A stretch of 40,906 nucleotides of DNA, from IMG/VR virus record IMGVR_UViG_3300014720_000005, positions 1 to 40,906 of that record. The stretch is one strand, 5' to 3'. The position numbers and the translations under genes are program-made. The notes beneath the pieces are model-generated. The model did not search any database and had not been told where the DNA came from. It saw only the letters and a program-made list of their open reading frames with translations. The stretch comes from a virus. Below, one piece after another: positions 1 to 7,074 of the stretch; the first letter of the stretch is position 1, and each line of letters starts with the position of its first letter.

Positions 1-121
1 GCGCTGCGGCAGGCGTTCGAACGGCGCGGCTGTGGGCGAGCGTAGCGAGCCGAGCCCCCGCGCTGGGCGAAGCCCAGCTGCAAGGGGGCGTTCCGCTTCC
101 GTGGCTGTGGACGCGAGGCGA
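1..121. repeat. Left copy of 121-bp identical contig end
   Basis: These 121 bases are identical to the last 121 bases of the window (40786-40906). The match includes a stretch not shared with the nearby REP-like units, so it is not just two repeat copies. The simplest reading is an assembly overlap from a circular or terminally redundant molecule, with a unique length of 40,785 bp. It is probably not the phage terminal repeat, because it lies inside the hairpin repeat island between the first two early transcription units. Confidence 0.9.
24..104. repeat. REP-like hairpin unit, variant copy
   Basis: This is a shortened variant of the 98-bp unit at 40523-40718. It keeps the core hairpin gctgggc-gaa-gcccagc inside an outer gccccc/gggggc stem, but it lacks about 13 bases of the gagcgatagcgca segment. 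The same copy appears at the right end because of the contig overlap. It would be transcribed as structured RNA if reading from the promoter at 965-998 continues past 221. Confidence 0.75.
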
Positions 122-168
122 GCGAAGCGAGCCGAGCGGCGGGGTATTTTTGTGCAAACGCGAAAGCA

Positions 169-216
169 CCCCGCCTACCCTTACGGGCAAGCGGGGCGCG
201 GGGCGGCGATGATAGT
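169..216 (-). other. Hairpin plus CACTATCATC motif, repeat element copy 1
   Basis: A hairpin at 169-196 (ccccgc/gcgggg outer stem, loop around ttacg) is followed by the motif gatgatagtg, which reads CACTATCATC on the coding strand. A related element lies at 1131-1168: both share gcctaccc, a short GC-rich spacer and gatagt in the same order. The coding-strand motif resembles the CACTAT core of T7-class promoters. That is a resemblance only. Confidence 0.45.
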
Positions 217-220
217 GCGG

Positions 221-964
221 TCAGCCTACGGGTTTGGCTGCGATCTTCCTCGAGAGGATGTCCGCTGCCGAGCGCAGAAGGATTAGGGCGTTTTGGTCAT
301 CCTCCTTCGCCAGTCGTTGCGCGAGTTTCACCAACTGGTCAGCCTTTGCGACCGTGGTGGTTGTGCGTGCTTGTCGGGCTGCACACTCGGCGGGGGCTGC
401 TTTGATTGCATCTGCCCAAGCCGTGCTTCCAATCTTCGTACCCTTCTTGACTTTCGCCTTCATGACTGCCTCGGCGGCTACCGCTGGGTCCGAGGCTCTT
501 CCGATGTTGGCGAGCACGGAAGCCGTTACGCTTTGCCAACCGCGAGCATCTCCCGTTTCGGCAACTTGGTACGCTCCTTCGGCGGCAGACGCATACAACT
601 TTGCGCTAGCCTCCGTCATTCCGTTTCCGACCATTTGGGCGATACTCCAGACCCGAAAGGATGAAGCGGGCGCGGCGTCCTGGGCGGCAACGCGAGCCCA
701 AGTGTCCTCCGTGAGGCAAGCGACTAGCGAGCCGATGAGCGACACGGAACCTTCGACATACCGGCGGCAGGCGTCCGCGAGCGCAGCGAGAATCGTGGAA
801 TCCTGCTTTGCCTGCTGTGCCGCGACCTCCTCCTTGGATGGGGGAGCGGTAACGGTGGCTGACTGGGTGCGAATCTTCATAGCGTGTAACCTTTCATCGA
901 ACATCGGCGCCGTTTCGAGTCCTCGGCGGAGTGCTTTAGATGCCCTATCGGCTGCCGTGTTCAT
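221..964 (-). CDS. Early protein of unknown function, first gene after a host-type promoter
   Basis: This 247-residue protein is not recognised. It is Ala-rich and probably helical, with a Lys/Ala-rich C-terminal third and no signal peptide or membrane segment. A sigma-70-type promoter ends six bases before the ATG at 964, so the first base of the ATG is the expected +1 and the message could be leaderless. A second possible start at 880 (MKIRTQ) has AAAGG nine bases upstream. On the circular map it is the first gene of the early region, the position of T7 gene 0.3, where host-takeover or anti-defence proteins are encoded; that role is inference. Base composition is visibly richer in GC than the core genes. 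An antisense frame of the same length exists but has no promoter or ribosome site. Confidence 0.7.
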   Translation of the reverse strand: MNTAADRASKALRRGLETAPMFDERLHAMKIRTQSATVTAPPSKEEVAAQQAKQDSTILAALADACRRYVEGSVSLIGSLVACLTEDTWARVAAQDAAPASSFRVWSIAQMVGNGMTEASAKLYASAAEGAYQVAETGDARGWQSVTASVLANIGRASDPAVAAEAVMKAKVKKGTKIGSTAWADAIKAAPAECAARQARTTTTVAKADQLVKLAQRLAKEDDQNALILLRSAADILSRKIAAKPVG

Positions 965-998
965 GCGTGCATCGTAGCACGGTTTCGGGGTAAGTCAA
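965..998 (-). promoter_or_regulatory. Host sigma-70-type promoter for the 247-residue early gene
   Basis: On the minus strand, TTGACT (993-998) is followed by a 16-base spacer and TACGAT (971-976), with TG one base before the -10 (extended -10). The next seven bases place +1 at 964, the A of the ATG. Spacer length and geometry match the promoters at 40255-40282 and 38734-38761. Confidence 0.75.
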
Positions 999-1130
999 AC
1001 GCCAGTCGAAGTTTTTCCGACATTTGTGCAAGTTTTTTTTCGAGTGTGGCTAGTATTCAATACTACCGCATACGCACAATACTTATGCACTCGCGGAAAA
1101 GGTTATCGGGCGCACCCCCTCCACGACAAG

Positions 1131-1168
1131 GCCTACCCTCACGGAGCGGCGTGGACGGTGGTGATAGT
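1131..1168 (-). repeat. Repeat element copy 2 (gcctaccc...gatagt)
   Basis: This diverged copy of the element at 173-216 has the same ends (gcctaccc and gatagt), with a GC-rich spacer between them that shares short blocks. On the coding strand it begins ACTATCACC. It is six bases shorter than copy 1. Confidence 0.45.
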
Positions 1169-1194
1169 AGTCGATCTTGTGCGCCACCTTGAGC

Positions 1195-1350
1195 GTGCCT
1201 AGCGGGTCGAGGGCGAGTCTGCGAAGCCCGAGACGATAGCGCAGACTGTGTGCGTTGTTGTTGCGTTGCGGGTGTGCTGCGCGGGGCAAGTGTGCGTGTC
1301 TCCATGCCAAGCCCCTGCGCTGAGCGAAGCGAAGCTGCAAAGGGGCGTAC
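1195..1350. repeat. Diverged REP-like copy
   Basis: The blocks gacgatagcgcag and, further on, agcccctgcgctgagcgaagc...gctgcaaaggggcg follow the order of the 98-bp unit at 40523-40718 with many substitutions. The outer stem is kept as gcccc/ggggc, so pairing is retained while the sequence drifts. Confidence 0.4.
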
Positions 1351-1537
1351 CTTCTGTTCGATGATGGACGAAAAAAAACGGGGAGGTACACACATTGGCA
1401 CTTGCCTCCGAAGCGGTTGCGCGAGGGTCTACCTGTTGTGTTCCACCCTGCGTACTCTGATGCGAGTTCCAGGCGGGAGGCTGTGTGCGACGAGCCCAGC
1501 AGGGCGAGGAGCCGCGAGTATTTTTCATTTTGCCACC

Positions 1538-1547
1538 GATGATAGTG
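1538..1547 (-). promoter_or_regulatory. CACTATCATC motif, possible phage promoter core
   Basis: The coding-strand 11-mer CACTATCATCG here is identical to the one at 207-217 and to one inside the exonuclease gene (about 26361-26371). CACTAT is a hallmark of many single-subunit phage polymerase promoters, but the initiating G expected just after it is absent, so the call is weak. Confidence 0.25.
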
Positions 1548-1598
1548 GACACGATTTGATGGTAGACCACGCGCGAATCCCTCAAGTGCAACCCGAAC

Positions 1599-1612
1599 CC
1601 CCCCATGGGGGG
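1599..1612. repeat. 14-bp perfect GC palindrome
   Basis: Six C, AT, six G. It lies in the gene-free junction, about 85 bases from a second perfect palindrome. Confidence 0.7.
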
Positions 1613-1674
1613 AGCCACGCTTGGCTTGGCAATATCAAACCACTTCATATTTTTCTTCCAAAACTACGGCTTCC

Positions 1675-1796
1675 TACAAAACAGTCCTTAAGTCTTTCCG
1701 GATCCGGAAAATGGCGATATACTGGAACGCCAATGGAGCCTGAACCCGCCATCTCGGAAGTAGCCATCCCCGATACAAAACAGTCCTTAGCTTTCC
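1675..1796. repeat. Pair of direct repeats 99 bp apart
   Basis: The segments at 1675-1699 and 1774-1796 share tacaaaacagtcctta exactly and then end in ctttcc. They lie just past the last gene on the packaging side. T7 carries short direct repeat arrays next to its terminal repeat, so a role at the genome end is possible but unproven. Confidence 0.6.
1695..1710. repeat. 16-bp perfect palindrome
   Basis: TTTCCGGATCCGGAAA is perfectly self-complementary and overlaps the end of the first direct repeat. Confidence 0.7.
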
Positions 1797-1841
1797 CTCG
1801 GGAGGCGGTTTAAAGCTCCTAGGATCGGCTATAAAGCCTTT

Positions 1842-2201
1842 TTAGGACTCGGGGGTATCTACAGAGCCTTCGGAAGAAGAATGTCTTAAATCGAATTTAA
1901 ACAGGGCTTTAGCAATGTCCAATAACTCTGGGTTACTAGAGATTAACTGAAGTATGCTTATTTCTAATATTCTTATATCCTTCTCCTTAAGCTTTATACC
2001 ATAAACATCATTAATAAATTCTATAAGCTCATGTACTAGAGTACTAAAGTATACCACACCATCTAAGGTTTTTTCTAAAGTTATTGTGGGTTTAGGAAAA
2101 GAAGAATAAGAACCAAACTGATCATCTTCGCCGAAAGGACCATAAAAGATGTCGATATCGAGGGGATTCCACCTAATTTTTGTCAATCTTGTAATAGACA
2201 T
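1842..2201 (-). CDS. Small protein with HELIE motif
   Basis: This 119-residue protein is the last gene on the packaging side. Its middle reads STLVHELIEFINDVYG, close to the HExxH helix of small zinc peptidase-like phage proteins, but the second His is Glu, so catalysis is doubtful. The rest is mixed alpha/beta with an acidic Ser-rich tail. AAGGG lies ten bases before the ATG. The gap to the HNH gene upstream is 17 bases, so it probably belongs to the late operon. Function is not known. Confidence 0.75.
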   Translation of the reverse strand: MSITRLTKIRWNPLDIDIFYGPFGEDDQFGSYSSFPKPTITLEKTLDGVVYFSTLVHELIEFINDVYGIKLKEKDIRILEISILQLISSNPELLDIAKALFKFDLRHSSSEGSVDTPES

Positions 2202-2218
2202 AAAACAAAAACCCTTAA

Positions 2219-2446
2219 TTATTTTTTAGCTCTATTTACCGATCTATGGACAATTCTCAAGTTGGAGGGGGAGTTGTTTCGGGGGTTGCCATCTTTATGG
2301 TCGATGTCTAAAGAACTGTGCTTACGCACCCTACCCTTCCTAATCATTAACCTACGAACCTTATTCCTGCTGGCCCGGTCTTTCTTATAGGACTCTGTAG
2401 CTCCGTATTTACGGTACTCTTCTTTGTAGTTTCGGGGTTTAGGCAT
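2219..2446 (-). CDS. HNH homing endonuclease
   Basis: This 75-residue basic protein carries an HNH core: LDIDHKDGNPRNNSPSNLRI at about residues 46-65 contains the His and the two Asn positions of the fold. It ends in a basic tail. It is short compared with most free-standing HNH enzymes, so it may be a minimal or degraded copy. It sits beside the large terminase gene, a frequent place for HNH genes in tailed phages. In that setting it may act as a mobile element or a packaging cofactor. Confidence 0.8.
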   Translation of the reverse strand: MPKPRNYKEEYRKYGATESYKKDRASRNKVRRLMIRKGRVRKHSSLDIDHKDGNPRNNSPSNLRIVHRSVNRAKK

Positions 2447-2475
2447 TTGTTTTCTTTGGTCCTAGTACATTGTTT

Positions 2476-2682
2476 TTAAATAAATTCATTTTTAACAGCT
2501 TCCAACAGTTCCTTAGGAATAGAGTTTTTAAGGATGTGCATAGAACGAGCCAAAGAAACAGCCTTCTTAACATCCTCCGTATTCTTTAAGTAAGCCTCAT
2601 AAGCAATAATGACATCACATGAATTAGTAAGAAGCTCTGAAGTAAAGTCAGCCCAATCTTCTATTTTTAAATTTAAATCCAT
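2476..2682 (-). CDS. Small acidic protein downstream of TerL
   Basis: This 68-residue, probably helical protein is not recognised. Its start overlaps the end of the large terminase gene by 10 bases, so translation is likely coupled. The sequence (KAVSLARSMHILKNSIPKEL) has an amphipathic helix and no membrane segment. The position corresponds to the T7 19.x genes, which are also small and poorly conserved. Confidence 0.65.
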   Translation of the reverse strand: MDLNLKIEDWADFTSELLTNSCDVIIAYEAYLKNTEDVKKAVSLARSMHILKNSIPKELLEAVKNEFI

Positions 2683-4325
2683 CTGTTGCCCTTTTTTTGT
2701 TTTTTGCCTACGGCAAACTCCATGAACCGCTCTAGCTCCAGGTCCAATAACTCTTCTTTCCGGTTGTCCATTTTGGTGCTGGCGTCTTGAGCCATGATAT
2801 CTACCCAGAAGCCAATAGCCATGCTTAGAACATCAATTCTATCGTCAAAGGATAAAGCTCCTTTAGTTTTCGTAATCCTGGACATCTGCCAAAATAGACT
2901 GTAGTGCAGGGACTTATCCATTGCTCGTTTCTTGGTTGATTCGTAGTCCTCCCGAATAACCGATACGTCAACAACCAACCTGTGTTGATTTAAAACAGGC
3001 TCTAAAGTATCTATAATACGGCGTTCTTTCTGGATGTTGCTTCTAATTTCTTCTATTGTGCAAGGATATGTTTTAAGTAAATAGGGTTTTAGAAGCTCCG
3101 AAAACATACCATCGCCGAAATTAGATTCAATAATTAACTTATTAACGGAAAATTTTTTGGCTGTTTCTACCAAAGAGGACATTGTTTTTTCCGAATAACC
3201 CCCCTCAAATCCTCCAGCAGCAAGCAGATATAGATAACCGTTAAGCATCTTAACCACAGCATAGCTGGTTTCATTGTCGCCACGACCGGACGGATCAATG
3301 GCCATGACCGCGCCCTCGTAAGGAATCCAGCTGCCTTGGATATCCATTGGACCATAATATCGATCTCCATTAAACCCAACACAAGGAACATCGCGGACAA
3401 TGTTATCAACATTTGCTGCCCAAATTAATTTTTCCGGTGCGTTGTCTGGATTAAGACCCAGAACAATAATATCACTAAGCTTAAGAGGATACCTATCTAT
3501 ATCACTAAGCGTAGAATCCAACATAAACTGCAAAGCAAACCCGGTTCTTCCGTAAGAGGCTTCGCGTTCTAATAACTCTATAGTTCCAAACCTCTTAGGA
3601 TCTGTAGGATCGCCTTCCACCCCCTCTAACAACAAAGGAGCCAAACGATCCCCAAACGCATTCTTTAGACGTGTATCTGGGTATCTAGACGGCCAAATCC
3701 TAGTCTTATACCCCTTTTCGTGAAGACTGTGGTAAATACTTTGCTCTGTCTGGGGGGTTCCCAGAAACAGAATTTCTCCTGCTGGTTTTAAGACGGCTTC
3801 AAACTCTGCGATACAAGACGATAGCTTTTCTCGCATAAGGAAGGTTGCTGAGTTGTTTAAACTCTCAACGTCATCTGCAATAATAAGATCCGCACGGCTT
3901 CCTGTAATCTGGCTAGTAATACCTTTCGAAACAACCGAGGGAGCCTGGGATGGCGGAGCAGGGCCTACATCAAATGCAATTTTAGAATTTCTTTGATTCT
4001 CCTTTGGCTTAAGATGTCTGCAAATAGGTATTTCGTTGATTAACCTTAGAGTAAACGTACTAAAATCATCAGCTCTTTGTTTAGAAGCAGATACAACAAG
4101 GATGTTAATAGACGGGTCGTGAAGCAGCCTAAATACTGCGTAAGCACTTGTTAACCAGCTTTTACCAACCCCGCGAAAAGCCTGCACCACCCGCCTTCTA
4201 GGACCTTTTTGGAGATAGCTGGCAATGTCTAACTGAACATCGGTAGGCTCAGGAAGCCCCAGGTGTTCCCAAGCTAAAAACACAAAGTTTCTAAAATCTT
4301 TAAGTTTTCGCTCTAACTCATTCAT
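2673..4325 (-). CDS. Terminase large subunit (T7 gp19-like)
   Basis: This is the DNA packaging motor, which combines ATPase and headful or end-cutting nuclease. In the 550 residues the ATPase has an atypical Walker A, FRGVGKSW (50-57), and Walker B LIIADDVES (147-155). The RNase H-like nuclease begins at MAIDPSGRGD near residue 345, where the Asp is the first metal ligand, and a second acidic motif (IIESNFGDG) follows. The length is close to T7 gp19 (586). The start overlaps the TerS stop as ATGA, which indicates coupled synthesis of both subunits. Confidence 0.95.
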   Translation of the reverse strand: MNELERKLKDFRNFVFLAWEHLGLPEPTDVQLDIASYLQKGPRRRVVQAFRGVGKSWLTSAYAVFRLLHDPSINILVVSASKQRADDFSTFTLRLINEIPICRHLKPKENQRNSKIAFDVGPAPPSQAPSVVSKGITSQITGSRADLIIADDVESLNNSATFLMREKLSSCIAEFEAVLKPAGEILFLGTPQTEQSIYHSLHEKGYKTRIWPSRYPDTRLKNAFGDRLAPLLLEGVEGDPTDPKRFGTIELLEREASYGRTGFALQFMLDSTLSDIDRYPLKLSDIIVLGLNPDNAPEKLIWAANVDNIVRDVPCVGFNGDRYYGPMDIQGSWIPYEGAVMAIDPSGRGDNETSYAVVKMLNGYLYLLAAGGFEGGYSEKTMSSLVETAKKFSVNKLIIESNFGDGMFSELLKPYLLKTYPCTIEEIRSNIQKERRIIDTLEPVLNQHRLVVDVSVIREDYESTKKRAMDKSLHYSLFWQMSRITKTKGALSFDDRIDVLSMAIGFWVDIMAQDASTKMDNRKEELLDLELERFMEFAVGKKQKKGNRWI

Positions 4326-4525
4326 GCAACTTCTTCATCAAAAGGCATAATTTTAGCCAAGTTTAATAGAGGCTCGGAAGCTTGGGGAACACAGTCAATA
4401 CCGTTATCTTTTAAAAATTGACGAGCAACGTTTAAATCGGTAGAGGTTGCTTCTCCATTTTTAATCTTGTCCAACAAAGTTGTTGCTAAAACATTGTGGA
4501 TTTCTTCTAATAGTTTTTTATTCAT
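4322..4525 (-). CDS. Terminase small subunit (T7 gp18-like)
   Basis: This 67-residue protein precedes TerL and overlaps it by four bases. The sequence KIKNGEATSTDLNVARQFLK is typical of the short T7-type packaging protein A in marine and freshwater podoviruses, including the ATSTDLNVARQFLKD helix. The acidic C-terminus (MPFDEEVA) is also typical. It presumably recognises concatemer DNA and stimulates TerL. It is shorter than T7 gp18 (89). Confidence 0.85.
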   Translation of the reverse strand: MNKKLLEEIHNVLATTLLDKIKNGEATSTDLNVARQFLKDNGIDCVPQASEPLLNLAKIMPFDEEVA

Positions 4526-4549
4526 TGTCTGCTCGGAGGTAGTAGTCTT

Positions 4550-6385
4550 TCATGTAGTAAGGCTCTGAAGGGTTGAGTCGGACTGAACAAAAGGCCAATA
4601 AATAACACGAGACACGCAATTATTTAGAAAATCACGAGATGCCGTTGTGAATGGACTAGTTTGTGATCCTGCTCCAATCGTAAACTGGGTTATGTTAGCG
4701 GGGTTCGGTACGTTTGAACCCTTACCCGTTCCGTTTCCAAACGTCCCGTCTACGCAAGTGCCTCCGTTAACGCATAGCTTTACCGGCAATTGCAAGGTCT
4801 CCCCGCTTCCCGTTGCCTGACCGTAGGTAAATGCTGCTCTGTTAAACGTAGATCCAACGGCTGTATTAATAAAGCCGAGCCACCACCCTAAATATACGGT
4901 GTTGCTGCCAGACGCTGTAAACGTACCGAGCCAACTTCCGGGGGCATATGGGGCAGAAAACGCCATTCGATCTTGTGAACCAAACTGGCCTCGAAAATGA
5001 TTGACTTGAAACGTGCCGCCAGTTGTTTGAAAATCAAAGCTAGAACTTGATATAGTTGCGCTATCTAACGCCCGGGTTACCTGACTTGCGCCCGTGGGGA
5101 TCGTGCTTGACATGCCAATCCCGCTTTCCGCCTGCGGTACATACACATCAACGGCAAGACCAGAGCTGATCGTGCCGGTGTGGTTTCCAGGGCAGATTCG
5201 ATATGAGTCAGAACTCGCCTGTGTGTCTGTGCGACTGATGCTTACCCGAGTCCACGCGGTTGTAGATAGACCAGTTACCAACGCTAGTAAGTAGTTACCG
5301 CTAGTTGAGGTTGCCAGCGTTACTGAATGCCCAGACTGCGATGATGCAACCCCAGCCGGAGTGTTTGATCCTTCAATCGCAATGCTTGCGGTCGTGTTTG
5401 ATCCGACGCCACGCAGCCAAACACTAAAAGTACGGGAATTACCAGCGGCATTTGTTGCAAAGGTCACGAACATGCCGGTAGGAAACGTCGTTGTCGCAGC
5501 GGTGGTAATTCTCGCAGCGCTATTTGCAACACCATCCGGCCCCGTTTGTCCGTTCGCCAATGCTCCACTAGTTCCGCTACCGTTTATGTTCTGCCTTCCC
5601 CATCCACCCGCTGCGAAACCAGTCAGCACATTCGTCGCGCTCCCCTCGATGAGCAGCCCTCGCGGTGCCAGCGTGGTCGGGTCGTGATCGAAGCGGGGTT
5701 GGTCGAACTTCTCCGATGAGGTTGTCACAAGGTATGGGCCAGCGATTCCCCCGGGTTGTAATTGAAGGCCCCAAACGTACACATTTGCCGCGTTGCCAGA
5801 GCCGCCGTTTGGGATGCCCGACCGCTGATCAAGCCCGATGTCAATAAGAGTCCCGCTCGATGCGGGGGTAAACGACCCAGAAACTCGAGTCCATTCCGTA
5901 CCGACCTCCTGAGTTACAGCAATACCGTTGTTTCCGTCGTTTGAGTTTACTATGCGGAGGGTTACGGTTTCTATACCGGCCACAGCGCGGACATAAATGC
6001 TTCCTGTATATTGCTGACCACCAACCACGCCATTTGTTGCAGTCTGATAACAATAACTGCTGCCACTCATGTTAAGTTGAGCAGCCGTAAGATTTCCGAC
6101 AGGAGATATTACAGTCCCGGGCGGAGGAGTTGTCGGAATTATGTTATTAGGCCCGCCCCATTGCGCAGGATTTTCTGATCTTTTTGCGATGTTGCTGTTC
6201 GCCCATTGCACCTGACCGCTGCTGTTAATAAACGTGGCGTTGCCTGTCCGCGTAAACAAAATGCGGGAATCTAGAACGCCAGACGTAAAATCAAGGTCGA
6301 GCGTCCGTCCATCTCCGTCGCCAACATTTCGAAAAAAGCGTTTTAGGTGTTTATGCCGGGAATAAATAGTACGCGGTATTGTCAT
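4550..6385 (-). CDS. Tail-associated adhesin with carbohydrate-binding-like repeats
   Basis: This 611-residue protein is rich in Gly, Ser, Thr and Ala and should be mostly beta. Jelly-roll-like segments (about residues 80-215 and 265-420) resemble carbohydrate-binding modules, and the phrase RFDHDPTTLAPRGLLIEG between them is common in phage tail and receptor-binding proteins. It lies between the tail fibre block and the terminase, outside the fixed T7 plan, and has higher GC than its neighbours. It was probably acquired by transfer for host recognition. No enzymatic motif is evident. Confidence 0.75.
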   Translation of the reverse strand: MTIPRTIYSRHKHLKRFFRNVGDGDGRTLDLDFTSGVLDSRILFTRTGNATFINSSGQVQWANSNIAKRSENPAQWGGPNNIIPTTPPPGTVISPVGNLTAAQLNMSGSSYCYQTATNGVVGGQQYTGSIYVRAVAGIETVTLRIVNSNDGNNGIAVTQEVGTEWTRVSGSFTPASSGTLIDIGLDQRSGIPNGGSGNAANVYVWGLQLQPGGIAGPYLVTTSSEKFDQPRFDHDPTTLAPRGLLIEGSATNVLTGFAAGGWGRQNINGSGTSGALANGQTGPDGVANSAARITTAATTTFPTGMFVTFATNAAGNSRTFSVWLRGVGSNTTASIAIEGSNTPAGVASSQSGHSVTLATSTSGNYLLALVTGLSTTAWTRVSISRTDTQASSDSYRICPGNHTGTISSGLAVDVYVPQAESGIGMSSTIPTGASQVTRALDSATISSSSFDFQTTGGTFQVNHFRGQFGSQDRMAFSAPYAPGSWLGTFTASGSNTVYLGWWLGFINTAVGSTFNRAAFTYGQATGSGETLQLPVKLCVNGGTCVDGTFGNGTGKGSNVPNPANITQFTIGAGSQTSPFTTASRDFLNNCVSRVIYWPFVQSDSTLQSLTT

Positions 6386-6390
6386 TGGTA

Positions 6391-7062
6391 TTAAAAAAGA
6401 TTATATGCAAAGCCCCACCACATTGAACTTCCTCCACCGGCTTGCATCGTACAAGCAACAGACGTGCAATCAAGTAAATCTACAACAAAATGCATAGGGG
6501 GGTTTACTGTCGCCACACTTCCCGCAGAAGCTACACCATTATAAATAATAGGAGAAATTCCAGGTACAGAAGCTGTTGCGAGCCCATGAGAAAAAGTAAA
6601 ATAATTAAATTCTTCTCCGTTTTCCTCAAGAACAATCTTGTGGCCGTTGATTCCACCGTTCCTAGTTAGAGCAACAGACGCAAGCAAACGATGGATTCGA
6701 CATATCGGACCCGCGTTCTCCACGTCCACAACGCCGCTAAGACCCCAAACCCTAAATGATGCAGTCGTGGGAGCCGCATCGGGATCGCCATTCGAAGTTC
6801 GGTCACTAATTAACGGCACAATCGAAACCGCGTTTGGGTACGAAGGGTTGGTAGCTCTATTCACATCAAAAATAAGCGAGTCTACCTGGCAAAAACCGTG
6901 GCTAAAATTGTTGGCGGTTCCGTTGCCCGCACCGGCACTAAAAGAAAGTTCTGAAGAAATAGTACTAAGCTTTGTTTTTAGCAACATGTTTTCGTGTTGC
7001 GTTGCAATAGAGCTTGTGCCAAGGTTGTGGTCGTAAATTGTTCTTGTGGGGACGTTAGGCAT
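6391..7062 (-). CDS. Putative tail or virion protein
   Basis: This 223-residue protein, rich in Ser, Gly, Asn and Ala and probably beta, has no recognised domain. It starts MPNVPTRTIYDHN, echoed by the first residues of the next gene product (MTIPRTIYSRHK). The two may therefore attach to the virion by the same short N-terminal peptide (PxRTIY). It lies five bases upstream of the 611-residue adhesin gene and probably acts with it in adsorption. Confidence 0.65.
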   Translation of the reverse strand: MPNVPTRTIYDHNLGTSSIATQHENMLLKTKLSTISSELSFSAGAGNGTANNFSHGFCQVDSLIFDVNRATNPSYPNAVSIVPLISDRTSNGDPDAAPTTASFRVWGLSGVVDVENAGPICRIHRLLASVALTRNGGINGHKIVLEENGEEFNYFTFSHGLATASVPGISPIIYNGVASAGSVATVNPPMHFVVDLLDCTSVACTMQAGGGSSMWWGFAYNLF

Positions 7063-7074
7063 TATTTGTTTCCT

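Larger units (their letters stand above)
999..1841. other. Non-coding GC-rich junction, candidate genome-end region
   Basis: No convincing gene lies here. The frames of 100-187 codons on both strands read as low-complexity Arg/Pro/Ser-rich protein without ribosome sites. It contains a hairpin-motif repeat (1131-1168), a diverged REP-like copy (1195-1350), a second CACTATCATC motif (1538-1547), two perfect palindromes and a direct repeat. It lies between the end of the last packaging-side gene and the first early promoter, where the terminal repeat of a T7-like genome would collapse in a circular assembly. Confidence 0.6.

Noticed and set aside
234-977. Plus-strand open frame of 247 codons opposite the early gene
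   Set aside because: It mirrors the minus-strand gene, has no ribosome site or promoter, and every other convincing gene is on the minus strand.
1651-1770. 40-codon minus-strand frame in which both direct repeats encode KDCFV
   Set aside because: The shared peptide follows from the direct repeat itself; the ATG has no properly spaced ribosome site.
1199-1813. Frames of 149 and 187 codons on opposite strands in the junction
   Set aside because: Composition is Arg/Ser/Pro/His-rich and unlike protein, with no ribosome site; the region is full of palindromes and repeats.
2054-2070. TGTGGTATACT on the minus strand resembling an extended -10
   Set aside because: It lies inside the HELIE protein gene without a -35 and with no gene start after it.
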